Shown here: piece by piece, positions 1-9,510 of the stretch
Position numbering within the stretch: position 1 is the stretch's first letter
Layout: the number at the start of each line of letters is the position of its first letter
Assembly (NCBI GenBank): GCA_031835245.1
Contig: JAVKOQ010000019.1
Location: 277,001 to 341,000, forward strand
Origin: Balamuthia mandrillaris
Lineage: Eukaryota; Discosea; Longamoebia; Balamuthiidae
DNA: 64,000 bases
Direction of reading: 5' to 3'
Translations under genes and position numbers: made by a program
The notes under the pieces: model-generated
Database searches by the model: none
The model's input: the letters and a program-made list of their open reading frames with translations, nothing else
Told to the model about the DNA's origin: nothing

Positions 1-423
1 GTGCTGTGGAACTTTTGTTTATCTCCTCAAAATGTTATTTCTTTGAATGGACACTTTCCTTTTTTTGACGAATCCCGAAACTGTTATAAGTACCACAACT
101 TCTGCTCACAATGGTCATAAAAGCTGCACCACGAAATGACAATTTTTTCTGAGAAATCCGTGTGGCCAATAGAACGGACGCTTTGAAAAAAATGCTGATC
201 GCGTTATTTTTGGAGAGCTGATGTCACCATTACTTGAAGTTTAAAGTAACAAAAAAAGAACTATAGGATGAATTATTTGAACGTTACTTGAATTGGACTT
301 ATTTTTCATGAAAGTCGACACTTTTTACCTAAAATAAATTTTCCTCCGCGAAATTCATCCACACCACATAAGTCATTCTCCCGTTTATCTTTTCTCTCAA
401 CAAACAAACATCAAAACAACGCA
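1..423. other. 5' flank of the Rho GTPase gene
   Basis: AT-rich non-coding stretch upstream of the Rho-family GTPase ATG. No convincing ORF is visible. It presumably holds the promoter and 5' UTR; the last 40 bases are A/C-rich, as is common before start codons in this window. Confidence 0.5.
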
Positions 424-1008
424 ATGTGCACCAAAGGTATCAAATTGGTGGTCGTTGGGGATGGAGCCGTGGGCAAGACTTGCCTTCTCCTTTCCTACGC
501 CCAAAACAGACCCCCGGCAACGGATGAGTACATTCCCACCATCTTTGAGAACTACGTGGTCTGCCTCACGGCTGGGGATGACATCATAGAGCTCTCCTTG
601 TGGGACACAGCCGGACAGGAGGAGTACGACAGACTGCGTCCCCTCAGCTATGGCAATGCGGACGTCGTCCTGCTATGCTTCTCTGTGGACAATCCGACCT
701 CCTTTGAGAACGTCACCTCCAGGTGGTATCCGGAGCTTCGGCACTACATCCCAAACGTTCCCACAGTGCTGGTGGGGACCAAGAAGGACAGACGTAACGC
801 ATACGACACGACAGGACGGTTCGTGAAGCCAGAGGAGGCTCTCAACTTGGCCAAAACGTTGAAGGCCAAAGATTACGTCGAGTGCTCTGCCATTACAGGA
901 GAAAACTTGAAGCAGGTCTTTGATACGGCGGTGAAGACCGTGCTCTTCTCTGGTAACAAGAAGAGCAAGAAGCGGAGAGGAGGAAAGAAGAAGTGTGCTT
1001 TTATGTAA
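424..1008 (+). CDS. Rho/Rac-family small GTPase
   Basis: Single-exon 194-residue protein of normal length for a Rho GTPase. Visible motifs: P-loop GDGAVGKT (residues about 12-19), effector/switch I YIPTIFENY, switch II WDTAGQEEYDRLRPLSY, base-binding GTKKD (TKxD form typical of Rho) and SAI for the G5 loop. The C-terminus is a lysine/arginine-rich polybasic stretch followed by the CAAX box CAFM, so the protein should be prenylated and membrane-attached. Role by family: a switch controlling actin, polarity and kinase activation through CRIB-containing effectors. Rac/Rho subclass cannot be settled by eye. One of the few intronless genes here. Confidence 0.95.
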   Translation: MCTKGIKLVVVGDGAVGKTCLLLSYAQNRPPATDEYIPTIFENYVVCLTAGDDIIELSLWDTAGQEEYDRLRPLSYGNADVVLLCFSVDNPTSFENVTSRWYPELRHYIPNVPTVLVGTKKDRRNAYDTTGRFVKPEEALNLAKTLKAKDYVECSAITGENLKQVFDTAVKTVLFSGNKKSKKRRGGKKKCAFM

Positions 1009-1130
1009 ACTGATTTTAGCTTGTAAATAAGAAACGGGAAGAGACATAAAGTCTCTAATATTTATTTTTTTTTTAACACAAAAAAGTCTACTCAAGAAAT
1101 GAAAACCACACCACAAGGGAAAGAGACCAT

Positions 1131-2369
1131 TCAAAGAAGAACTGGTAAATTGTCCATCTTGTAAGCCAGGACGAGATCGTTCACTGTTATCGCTCCAAGT
1201 TCAGCCGTATAAAGCTCCACCATTACACCTCTTCCTTCTGTATATGCTTATCAATGTTAAATCCTCAACACTGGAGAAGAAGTTGAGAAGAAGAAGAAAC
1301 GAGTACCACCTTGGAGAATAACTGTCGGATGATGTTTTTCGCGAGCAGCAACTTTGACGACTCTGTTGAAAAAGCTAATACAAGAGTTGAATCCGTCCAA
1401 GTGCCACTCCTTCGCTATCACGAGACTTGGAGCATCTGACAACACGCTCTTTCGAACGCACCATCCCCGTTTCATCATATCCCCCTTTAGCTCCTTCTCT
1501 GCATCCGCTTTGGTGAGAACATGATGTTGGGAGAGCTCTTCTGCAGGGATGCAACTTTGATCTTCCCAGTTATGTCCATCAGTTGTGAAGCTAAAAGCTG
1601 AAGAATAGGAGGACGAGGATGGAGAAGACAAATATGGCGAAGAAGAAGAAGGAAAAGAAGAAGAAAGAAATGGTGATGATGAAGCAGTGGCTGCAGCAAA
1701 CGAGGATGATGAAGTAGGAGAAATAGCAGAAAAACTAGACGAAGCAGTGATGGCCTCTGCTTCAATGGAAGCGAGCAACACGTCCAACTCCTTTTGCGCC
1801 GCGTCCACATCATCCATCTCAACGATCCTTGTCTGTTTCGCATTCTCCGCTTTTTCCTTTTCTTTTTCTTTGTGTCTTTGTCTGTCGGGCATTACTTCCG
1901 CATTGTTCAGAACAGTTCGTTCATTACTTCTAGGTTGTACCTCTTTCTTTCCTTCTTGCTGTTGTGGAGGATTTGGCTGTTGTGAAACGTATTTCTGTTC
2001 GACAAGAGAAGGATCTTCCAAAAGATAAAGCCACGGTTTCGTCTTTCTATCCCATTCCTTCCTTCTTCTCTTCTGTTCCTCCTCCTTTCTCAACAGGGCC
2101 AAGCGCTCTTCCTCCCTCCTCCTCTCCTCCAAGAGCATCTTTTGGAGCTCCTCCTCAGTGAGCTGTCTCTGAAAGCGTCCGCTTTTTGTTGTGCCGGAGT
2201 CCTCCGTCCTGCTGGTCTCAGGTGCTCTTTGCGGTTTGACGGCAGGAATGGAGCCGGAAGAGGATAAAGGATGCGGGGCTACGGTCCCTCCTTTTTTCCT
2301 CAGCTCAGCACGTTCAATAGTCTTTGCAAGACGTTGCTCCTCCAGCGCAGAAGAAGTTATGTCGGCCAT
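1131..2369 (-). CDS. Low-complexity protein with C-terminal pterin-4a-carbinolamine dehydratase-like domain
   Basis: Two exons read from the minus strand: 2369..1310 and 1228..1131, with an 81-bp intron (1309..1229, donor CAAG|GTGGTA). The product is about 385 residues. Residues 1-270 are charged coiled coil (E/R/K-rich, about 70-180) and Ser tracts. The C-terminal ~100 residues match the PCD/DCoH family: a tryptophan-bearing entry strand, the HHP signature in REKHHPTVIL, then VELYTAELGAITVNDLVLAY, which parallels the family's final strand and LTxxDxxLA helix. PCD recycles tetrahydrobiopterin and can act as a dimerisation cofactor. The long N-terminal extension is unusual because PCDs are normally about 100 residues. 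Without the intron the reading frame would run into a poly-Phe tail that does not fit the family. Confidence 0.8.
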
Positions 2370-3002
2370 GGCTTCAACATAGGATTCCTTTTTTTGTTGG
2401 TTTTGGTGCCAATTATAATAACATATTAATTAAAACACTGCCGGGACTGCAACCAGCACTGAAGCAGGCAATGGTATCTTTGGGATGACAAACTCTCAGC
2501 TCTCACCTCAGGGGAACAAAATGAACGTTGAAACACAACCTTCCATCAGAGATTCTCCATCAGCCCCGTGGTTAACATTCCAATTGGAGGAATTAACGTA
2601 TTATTCACTTTTTAAGTCTTCACCAAGGCCTGTTCGGCCGGAGTGGTCTGTTTCCAAACAAAAGAAACAGCTTGGCTTGCTCTCTTGCTCTCTCTCTCTT
2701 GCTCTCTCTCAGTTGCGGAACAAAAAATACACCAAAGCGAAAAGTATTTCATGACGACGTGAAATTAACAAAAAACAACCCCCACAACCAGTTTTTCTTG
2801 GCAAGAAGAAGCTGCACTGCGAGAGAGAAACAACGGAACGAGAAAGAAAGCGAAACGCTTGGTTGTTGCTACGCTTTTCGTTCGTTTGTTGGTTTGTTTG
2901 TAAACTTTTTTTTTAAAAAAAAAAAAACAAAAACAGTACACCGAGTTTGGGTTGATGCTCTGCCGAACCTAGCACTACTGGACGGAACCAAAGGTAAAGG
3001 TG
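2370..3002. other. Divergent intergenic region
   Basis: Shared upstream region of the PCD-like gene (minus) and the ADCK1-like gene (plus). It contains a short pyrimidine stretch of CTCTCTTGC-type repeats (about 2676-2712) and a T9-A12 homopolymer junction near 2907-2928. No supported gene is seen; the ORFs crossing it are short and lack family features. Confidence 0.5.
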
Positions 3003-5258
3003 ATGCTGCGTGGAAGGATAAACTCGGTTGGGAGACACCGCCCTCGCTTGTTCGGTGGTGGATGGGAGCCCCGGCCGCTCATGCAGCGACGTGCAAACCC
3101 TTTCTACTCTCGTTCTTTCTGTACAACAACTGCCACCACTAGCGCAACCACGAGCAACGGTGTAGCAGCTCAACCAGCGATTAGCAACAGGCGCTTCTCT
3201 TTTCGCTTTGCCGCATTGGCGTTGACGGGAGGTGCTGCTGTTTGGTACCAAGTGAAGGACACTTCCTTTGAGCCAGAACCTCTGAAGGAACTCAGAAGTA
3301 CAGAGCTTTCTTTTTGTCTTGTTATCTTTTCTTTTCAGTTTTAGTTTCAAAAGCTGATCATCGTGTTGGCCTCGAAGCTGCGACTAAAACAGTGGTGCGT
3401 GGAGGAAGAACGCTGTTGACGATGGCCGCCATCGCAGCGGACTACAAGTACACGTGGTGGCGCTACCAACCCATCGAAGGGGATGCCGTCTCCGAGCAAA
3501 TGGCCAAGGAGCAGACCTCCCAGGTCCACAAACGCTCCGCCGAGCGGCTGCTGCGACTCTGTCAGACCAACAAGGGGCTCTACATCAAAGTAGGGCAGTA
3601 TCTCTCCTCCATGGTCATCCCTAGGGAGTACACTACTACCCTGCGCGTCCTGCAGGACCAAGCTCCCTCTGTGGACTTTAGCGTGGTGCGTCAGGTCTTT
3701 ATGGAGGACTTGGGGCATCCCCCGGAACACTTCTTCAAGGAGTTTGAGGAAAAGCCCTTGGCTGCCGCCTCTTTGGCTCAAGTGCATAGAGCCATTACCC
3801 ACGATGGCAGGGAGGTAGCCGTCAAAGTGCAGTATCCGAACCTGAGAGCGGAGTTTGCGGGAGACATGTGGACCCATGAGACTGTGCTTAAGATCGCTCC
3901 GATAGTGTTTGAAGGGTTCGACCTGGCATGGGCTCATGAGGAGATCGAAAGCAATCTCGTTAAGGAGCTGGACTTTGAGAACGAGGGACGCAATGCCGAA
4001 CGGTGTGCTAGAAACTTCAAAGACAACCCGAGAATCTACGTGCCAAAGATCTATTGGGACCTCACCTCCAAACGGATACTCGGCATGGAGTTCATTCATG
4101 GCTTGAAGATCACGCAAACGGAGAAGATAAAGGAGGACCTTAGCCTAGACGTTGCGGCGGTGGTAGGGACCGCCATTAAGGCCATGGCCGAACAGATTTA
4201 TGTTCATGGCTTCGTGCATTGCGACCCTCACCCTGGAAACCTCTTCGTCCGCAGGACACCTTGCTCTTTATCTTCTTCATCCTTTCCTTCTTCTCCCACA
4301 CCTTCCTCATCTTGTCTATCTTCGTTATTCTCTCTTCTGCACCATCCACAATCTCAAACACGAGCGAAAGGGGGAAAGAAAGACTTTCAATTGGTCATAT
4401 TGGACCATGGTCTCTATCGCCAGCTCTCGGAGAAGACAAGGATAACTTACTGTCGACTATGGGAATCCCTTATTCTCCGCGACGACGTCAACGTGGCCAA
4501 ACACAGCAAGGCTCTTGGCGTGGACAACTGGAACCTTTTTGCCATTCTTGTTCTGATGAGACCCTACGCAACCTCCTCTGGTGTAGCCTTTTCCAAACAA
4601 TACGTTGACTTCAAAAAGTTGTTGAACAAACAACCACAAACGGAAGCAGAAGCAGCAGAAGACAACTCTTTCAACGACTATTATAAACTCTACTCTCAGT
4701 TTAACACGCAAGACAAAAAGAGTCAACTGTTGGAGGAAATGCAGAGAGCAATGTTTCAACAAGTGACAGAAGTGTTTCAAATGATGAAGCAGATGCCAAG
4801 GGAGTTGCTGTTGGTGATGCGCAACCAGAATTACTTGAGGGCACTCAACAAAGAGCTTGGAGAGCCTGTCAATCGATTTGCTATCATGGCACGTACTGCA
4901 GTACAAGGTACTCACTCTTCCTTCCCTTGTGTTATCCCGTCTTATTCTAGTCATTCCAGTCCTCTCTGTTATTATTTCTTTATTTGTTTGCACTGACGAT
5001 AATGGTGTAGGCATTCATCACCGAAATCCAATTGTACCAGTGGAAAAAGTGCAAGGAGAAGAGAAACTCAAAGTGGCGGACGAGCTTCCAGTGAGATCAA
5101 ATAGCGTGTCAGCTCTCGCCAGCACGCTGCGGTTCGAGCTGAACCTTGTGCTGTCGGATTGGCTTTACTGGCTGACTCGGTGGTACCTCAGCTTGATTCT
5201 CCCCAAAGAGCTGCTCGAACAAGCAGAGTTCAACGAAGAGATTGCTTTGGAAGTGTAG
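3003..5258 (+). CDS. ADCK1-like atypical (UbiB/ABC1) protein kinase, mitochondrial
   Basis: Three exons: 3003..3297, 3339..4907 and 5011..5258, giving 703 residues in frame. The first 45 residues are Arg-rich with few acids, consistent with a mitochondrial presequence, followed by a hydrophobic segment (FAALALTGGAAVWY). The kinase core has the UbiB hallmarks: KxGQ-type motif YIKVGQYLSS, the Ala-rich AAASLAQVH loop that replaces the glycine loop, VAVKVQYP (ATP lysine), ELDFENEGRNAER, HCDPHPGN catalytic loop and LDHGLY in place of DFG. The order and spacing resemble animal ADCK1. A Ser/Pro-rich insert of about 40 residues separates the catalytic loop from LDHG and may be lineage-specific or an overlooked intron. 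The first intron is only 41 bp; acceptors at 3338 and 3344 are both in frame. Confidence 0.9.
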
Positions 5259-5325
5259 GTTGAACTTTGGTGAAGCATTACCGTCGACAAGCAGCTGATT
5301 AATTAACGGAAAAACAAAGCGAAGC

Positions 5326-5331
5326 AACAAT
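5326..5331 (+). terminator. Possible poly(A) signal for the ADCK1-like gene
   Basis: An AATAAA-type hexamer lies about 70 bases after the ADCK1-like stop and only about 40 bases before the next start codon, in a 112-bp gap. It is assigned by position and sequence only. Confidence 0.3.
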
Positions 5332-5370
5332 AAAGAAAGAAGAAAACGAAGCAACCGAAGCAAGAACCAG

Positions 5371-5625
5371 ATGGCGGATGATTTTGACGATGTGGTGAGG
5401 AAGAAGTTTGCAGGAGGATCTCTTGGTTCAACGCCGCCAGGTTCGCCTTCCTCCGGAAGAAAAGCACCCCGAAAGATTCCCGAGGCCCTGCCTTTGCCGC
5501 CTGGAGGGGAGAACAAGCGACAAGTGCTCGACCTGTTCGAACAGCTGAAACCTATGATCGACCGGTACATAGAGCAACGCGTGGAAGAGCGGCTCCGAGA
5601 GGAACTTGCAAAGCTGCAACAATAA
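5371..5625 (+). CDS. Small protein resembling the tail of the Kelch-Hippo kinase
   Basis: Intronless 84-residue ORF starting 112 bp after the previous gene. The N-terminus MADDFDDVVRKKFAGG matches DSAFDDAVRRKFLGQ and TDFAEAVRRKFGMMG in the C-terminal tail of the Hippo-type kinase at 31.6-35.6 kb. After a PLPP linker, its C-terminus (FEQLKPMIDRYIEQRVEER then LREELAKLQQ) aligns with LLRPLVERYVAETVDAVLER and KLQQELDALQ of that kinase. The two blocks are in the same order at similar spacing. The helix is amphipathic and probably a dimerising coiled coil. Function is not known; it could be a competitor or scaffold for the kinase. A high-quality ORF with no low-complexity bias supports it as a real gene. 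Confidence 0.75.
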   Translation: MADDFDDVVRKKFAGGSLGSTPPGSPSSGRKAPRKIPEALPLPPGGENKRQVLDLFEQLKPMIDRYIEQRVEERLREELAKLQQ

Positions 5626-6055
5626 GACAGTCTTGCAACTGGGTTTGTTGCCAACACATCTTTTGTTCTGTTCTCCGCCCTGAACTAGGATCTGTACATC
5701 AATCAACTTTTTTATTTTCTTGCTTTCTTCTCTGCTTTTTTTTCCCCCCTGTTTGCGGCAAAACGTTTATCCGGTCGACGATGGAAGGAGGGAGTGCATG
5801 GCCACAACGTTGATCCGACATACTCGTGCGATGACGCCGATCTCTCTCGCATTGTTCCGAAGGAAGCAAGAAAGGAGGGGCAAGTCGATGCGTAACGATA
5901 TTGTCCTTCTCCTCCATCTCATAGAGGGCCTTCTTCCTTCTCAGCATCCTGTCTATACTCGTGTTCCGTGCCTAGCCAAAATATTCCTTTATTCTCTCTT
6001 TTTTTTGTTGTTTAGTTATTGTTTTTTTTACAAGTGAAGGAATACGCGTTGAAAC
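5626..6055. other. Convergent 3' region
   Basis: 3' UTR space between the small tail-like protein and phytochelatin synthase. It is rich in T runs (5706-5752 and about 5998-6030). ORFs of 60-105 codons cross it on both strands but show no domain, and they look like chance frames. Confidence 0.4.
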
Positions 6056-7518
6056 TCAAGCCCGTAAGGAGCGATAAGCAGCAGCGTCCTTTGCCAGTGC
6101 TTCGATCTTCTCCCTCATGGCGAAATCCTCGTTCTCTGTAGAACAAGGTGAAGAGGATGACGGAGAAGAGGAACAGGAACCAACATTATTGTTGGTGCTG
6201 TTGATGTTGCACGAAGAAGATGATGGAGAAGAAGATGAGAGGCTGGCTGAGGCAGCAGCAGCAAGGCGAGGGCCAATGGCGTTAGGCGTGAGGACCATGT
6301 AACCTCTGGAACGGTTGGTGGCTGGGTCGGTGTCCTTCATTGCGGAGAAGAGGAGAGGCAGCTCCACCCAATGCGGCGGATACTTGAACCTCGCCACGTC
6401 CATTATTAATACTGTTACAAAAAAGTGGTGAGGAAAAGAAAACAGCGAGGGTAGAAGAAAAGTGGAACAGAAAAAAGAGGAGAGGAAAGAAAAAAATAAA
6501 AGAGAAGCAAAGTAGAGGCTGAGAGAGAGAAACCATGAGGGAGAGTTTTAACCTAAATCTCTGTCAGGGTGGTAGCCTCCAACAGGGCTGAAGTGGCCAG
6601 CGCCAGTCTGGCCCAACGTCTCACGGTTGTAACCAACCACTATCTGGCTACCCTCAGCACGCGTCGTTTTTGTGACCGCTTCTCGAAAGCTATTCTCATT
6701 GCTGTATCATGCACTTATCAGACAAATACAGAAAAATGAACGGAAAGAAGATAACAAAAGAAAGAAGAAAGAATAACAAGAAGCAAGAAGAAAGAAGAAA
6801 GAAGAGGATAACAGAAAGTGAAGGGAAAAAGCACCTTTCAGTGGCATAGAAAACAGAACAGTCTGCTCCGTTGCACCTCGCCAAACAAGCAAACTCGTTC
6901 ACGGTGGTTCCTTGTTGCTTGACGACCTCCAGCGGCTTGCAACACTCCAGCAGCTCCTCGCTGAACCATCGCCACGGCCCTTTCCACACCCTCTTTGGGT
7001 CAATGGCCAACGCGTTCAACACCATCGCCAACGTCCCTAGTCCACAGTAGCTGTTGAGTTTTTTACAGAGGAAAATGAGAAGAGAAGAAGAGGAGAAGAG
7101 GAAGAAGAAGAAGAAGAAGAGGAGAAGAGGAAGAGGAAGAAGAAGAAGAAGAAGAAGAAGAAGAAGAAGAAGAAGAAGAAGAACAGAGAGTAGGTACGCA
7201 GGTTCGCTCTGCGTGTGAAATTGAGCAGCTAAACTGAAATAGTTTTCCATGTGGCCGCGCTCCAGAGCTTCACGAAACAAAAGCTTCCCTTTTATTCGAA
7301 ACACAAAAGGCAAATGATAGGAAACAAGTCAGTCACGCATGCATTAAAAGTATTTTCGTACTACCACGTTTTTTTTTAATAAACCAAGAACGAAAGGCTA
7401 GACCGGAGATGGCTTACGTGGAATGCATACCTTCTCTCGAGGCAAAGTTAACACAACGAGAGGGCAGTTCTCTGCGATAAAAGCTCTTGAGCTGCTGCGC
7501 TACCGCCGCCGAACTCAT
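6056..7518 (-). CDS. Phytochelatin synthase
   Basis: Five exons on the minus strand: 7518..7431, 7288..7198, 7050..6835, 6701..6553 and 6411..6056, joining in frame to 299 residues. The protein starts [19 protein letters not shown], as plant and bacterial PCS do. The papain-like catalytic triad is complete: Cys in SEPAYCGLGTL (codon 7044-7046, right after an intron), His in [13 protein letters not shown] and Asp in [13 protein letters not shown]. Other family signatures are [17 protein letters not shown] and [14 protein letters not shown] transpeptidates glutathione to phytochelatins, which chelate Cd, Zn and Cu. The C-terminal ~70 residues are a Ser/Asn-rich stretch instead of the Cys-rich regulatory domain of plant enzymes, so this is the short catalytic form. 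Intron 2 holds a long GAA (sense TTC) repeat. Confidence 0.95.
7081..7182. repeat. (GAA)n microsatellite in phytochelatin synthase intron 2
   Basis: AAG/GAA trinucleotide array with a few AGG interruptions, read as TTC/CTT on the sense strand. It fills most of the intron just before the exon that encodes the catalytic cysteine. Confidence 0.9.
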
Positions 7519-7756
7519 CTTTCTTTTTTTTCTTTTTATTTTTAGTCATCAGATTTTTTTGCCCGGAGGCTGCACAGATGCTGCTGCACTTGTGTTCTCG
7601 GAGATTTTCGGGTTGTCGTGTCGACGGATTAAGTCGACATTTATAAAGAGAGTCCGAAGCTGGCAAATGATGTCTTTTGGAGAAGCGGGCTATTGGGGAG
7701 ACAAAAATATTAGCGGTTGACTCCAGAAAAGATCGCAAGCAAAAACGTCGGGAAGA

Positions 7757-9454
7757 ATGCAAAGCTATGCCCCACCCCCATGTTCCATGGTGGCAACGGC
7801 GATGCCACCGCCTATGACCGCTGGCACTGCTGCTGCCGCTGGCACTGCTGCTGGCCCCTATGACACCACAGGCTTTCAGCAGCACCAGCCTTACCCTTCC
7901 ACCTTGGCCTCATTCCCTGCTGCTGCTGCTGTGGGCTCCATGGCCGCCGTCGCCACTCCCCCAGCCACCTTCTAGTACCATTCTTCTTCTTGTTCTTCTT
8001 CTTGTTCTTCTTCTTCTTGTTCTTCTTCTTCTTGTTCTTCTTCTTCTTCTTCTTTCTTCTTTCTTCTCTTCTTCTTCTTCTTCTTCTTCTTCTTCTTCTT
8101 CTTCTTCTTCTTGTTCTTCTTCTTCTTCTTCTTTTTCTTCTTTGTCGTCCCTCCTTCTTTTGCTTTCTTCTTCATTTCGTTTTTGTGTTACACATATTTA
8201 TATGAGTTCCAACCAACTCTCTATAGCAGCGGTGCTCCAATGGGTATTCCAACGACAACAATGATGGCTCCCACGACCTCTGTTGGGCTGCAGCAACCGC
8301 CGGCGGAGGTGCTGGTCTTTGGCAAAGCCCAGTTGAAGAAGAACCAGTACTCGGAGAAGCAGCAGCTCAAGGCCGAGGAGAAGAAGCACAAGTACCAAAA
8401 GAAGCAGTTAAAGAAATACGAGAAGACCGCTGCTGCCGCCTTCCCTTCCTCAGCCGCCATGTCCTCCCCTCCTCCCCCTTCTGTCTATCCTTCTGCCGCA
8501 CCAGTGGGGTTTGCTCCTCCCCCTTCTTCTTCCATCTACCCTCCTTCTGCCCCTGTTTCTGCTCTGCCTCAGCCCTCTGCTGTCTACCCGCCTTCTGCCT
8601 CTGTCTATCCCCCTCAGACCGGTATGATGATGATGGGAGGAGGGTCGGTTGGCATTTTGGCGATGGAGAAGCAGTACGTGGATGGTAAGGTCCACACCTA
8701 TGCCCAGGGCCAAGGCATCAAGGCACAGATCAAGATTGATAAGAAGACTCAAAAGGTTTATTATCTTGTGGTTTTCTTTCTTATCATTTCTCTCTCTCTC
8801 TCTCGTCTTGCTTTTCTCTTGCCCTTTCTTATCATTTCTCTCTCTCTCTCTCTCTCTCTCGTCTTTCTTTTCTCTTGCCCTTGTTCTTGTTCTTGTTCTT
8901 GTTCTTGTTCTTGTTCTTGTTCTTGTTCTTCTTGTTCTTCTTCTTGTTCTTGTTCTTGTTCTTCTTCTTGTTCCTCTTCTTCTTGTTCTTGTTCTTCTTC
9001 TTCTTCTTCTTCTTCTTCTTCTTCTTCTTCTTCCTCCTCCTCTTCTTCTTGTATCTTTCGTTTTTTGTTTCTATACTTATAACTTCCTATAATAATGGCT
9101 ATATAACAGTACGACGAAAAGGCTGCCAAAAAGATGCACAAACTCGAAAAAGAAAACGCCAAAAAGCAAGACAAGTATCAAATGTACCAACAAGCCTATC
9201 ATCAACACCAAGCACTCGGGGCAGCGCCTTCCCTCTATCCTTCCACCGCATCTCATCTCCCAGCAACAATGCTTCCCTCTGCTTCTTTTGTTGCTCCTCA
9301 ACAACATCCTTCTCTTTATCCCGCTTCTTCCTCCTCCTTTTCTGCTGTCTCATCCTCCACTTTTGCAGCGGCCACGGAGCAACAACACCAATGGCCAAGC
9401 GTTCCTCCTCAAACCTGGGATCCTTCTCCTCCTCCTACTATTCATCACCAGTAA
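7757..9454 (+). CDS. Ala/Pro/Tyr-rich protein with central charged coiled coil, function unknown
   Basis: Three exons: 7757..7974, about 8227..8755 and 9110..9454, giving about 363 residues. The acceptor at 8226 or 8229 is ambiguous by one codon. The N-terminus is Ala/Pro-rich. A Lys-rich helical block (AQLKKNQYSEKQQLKAEEKK and onward) follows, then repeated SVYPPSA/SIYPPSA-type Pro-Tyr motifs, a GMMMMGGGSVG turn, and a second Lys/Glu coiled coil that spans the last splice join (IDKKTQK|YDEKAAKKMHKLEKENAKKQ). The C-terminus again carries SLYPS/SLYPA motifs. No enzyme signature is seen. The coding frame is supported by in-phase junctions and by continuity of the coiled coil. It may be a structural or scaffold protein. 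Confidence 0.6.
7980..8150. repeat. (TTC)n microsatellite in intron
   Basis: Nearly pure TTC/TTG-TTC array directly after the first exon of the Pro-rich protein gene. It produces spurious poly-Leu, poly-Phe and poly-Ser frames on the plus strand and poly-Lys on the minus strand. Confidence 0.95.
8788..9048. repeat. Compound CT / CTTGTT / TTC microsatellite in intron
   Basis: Begins with CT runs and a duplicated ~57-bp block (TCTTGCCCTTTCTTATCATTTC region), then (CTTGTT)n about 8880-8990 and (TTC)n to 9048. All lie in the second intron of the Pro-rich protein gene, pyrimidine-rich on the sense strand. Confidence 0.9.
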
Positions 9455-9510
9455 TGCAACATATCAACATATAACATGCACTCATTCTTTTTTTTTTCTC
9501 CCATTCTTTC

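Noticed and set aside
7972-8175. Poly-Lys/Glu minus-strand ORF and poly-Leu/Phe plus-strand ORFs near 8-9 kb
   Set aside because: Translations of TTC/CTTGTT microsatellites in introns.
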